A DNA stretch of 64,000 nt from NCBI GenBank assembly GCA_963556495.2, contig OY747712.1, positions 30,834,235 through 30,898,234 on the forward strand, written 5' to 3'. Below, piece after piece: positions 63,753-64,000 of the stretch. Every line of letters begins with the position of its first letter. The first letter of the stretch is position 1. The translations under genes were made by a program, and so were the position numbers. Source of the DNA: Valencia hispanica. Its lineage: Eukaryota > Chordata > Actinopteri > Cyprinodontiformes > Valenciidae. The notes under the pieces are model-generated. The model was given only the letters and a program-made list of their open reading frames with translations. It did no database searches and was not told the DNA's origin.

Positions 63753-64000
63753 TTTCAAATCCTTTTTGCAATTGCATTTCCTAAATGGTTTACCCTCTCC
63801 TTTTAGCATTCGAGTGACCCTGCTGGTCCCTGAGCACACTGAAAACTAAGTTAACCAATGAGATAGCTGGTTACATTCGAGGAGCAGCTGTGATTGGTTG
63901 AACTTGGTTTTCAGTGTACTCAGGGACCAGGAGGGTCACTCGAAAGCTAAAAGGAGAGGGGAAACCATTTAGGAAATGCAATTGCAAAAAGGATTTGAAA
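63753..64000. mobile_element. Foldback (snapback) inverted repeat reaching the window end
   Basis: The left arm (63753-about 63856, starting TTTCAAATCCTTTTTGCAAT) is repeated as its reverse complement at about 63897-64000, with only a handful of mismatches over about 104 bp. Even the loop holds weaker complementarity (AACCAAT / ATTGGTT). This is typical of a foldback MITE or a snapback DNA element. The element may continue beyond the window, so its ends are unknown. Confidence 0.88.

Overview
The window looks like nuclear DNA of a teleost fish. It holds intron-split vertebrate genes set in AT-rich, repeat-dense sequence. The repeats (L1/Tx1, L2, Rex1 and Rex3 LINEs, Tc1/mariner, hAT-like and TTAA-flanked elements, a tRNA-derived SINE, tetranucleotide and TA/CA microsatellites) are the usual fish set. 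I see nothing prokaryotic.

Host genes. Only three could be recognised. (1) The last coding exon of an EEF1AKMT4-like eEF1A lysine methyltransferase lies at 26783-27073 (+), with a long 3' UTR ending near 29380. (2) A complete two-exon camk2n1 (CaMKII inhibitor 1, 79 aa) lies at 46125-46780 (-). (3) The last two coding exons of mul1 (mitochondrial E3 ubiquitin ligase) lie at 60457-61297 (-). From memory, CAMK2N1 and MUL1 are also same-strand neighbours on human 1p36, which supports both calls.

Layout. 0.3-7.5 kb: a broken L1/Tx1-type LINE (+), interrupted by an unclassified 1.2-kb segment (about 911-2112) and by a very young LTR retrotransposon (2907-5788). The two 342-bp LTRs are identical, the target-site duplication GACAT is intact, and the single long ORF encodes a low-complexity repeat protein. 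7.5-15.4 kb: two L1-type 3' ends in inverted orientation, two L2 LINE copies and two SINE-like segments. 16-26 kb: mostly unique AT-rich sequence with Tc1 and Rex1-like relics. 26.8-29.4 kb: end of EEF1AKMT4. 29.6-31.7 kb: a second L1-type LINE (-). 33.7-43.4 kb: GATA array, L2, Tc1, hAT-like MITE, Rex3 tail, Rex1 LINE and a palindromic MITE. 44.3-47.3 kb: camk2n1 with its UTRs and promoter region. 47.5-49.8 kb: a nearly intact Tc1 transposon and a mariner-like fragment. 50-60 kb: mostly unique sequence with one TTAA MITE. 60.4-63.3 kb: mul1, followed by nested MITEs and Tc1 relics. A foldback inverted repeat ends the window.

The host genes do not form a pathway. Most of the structure here is transposon history. 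The most unusual item is the young, pol-less LTR element whose protein is built from three different in-frame minisatellites.
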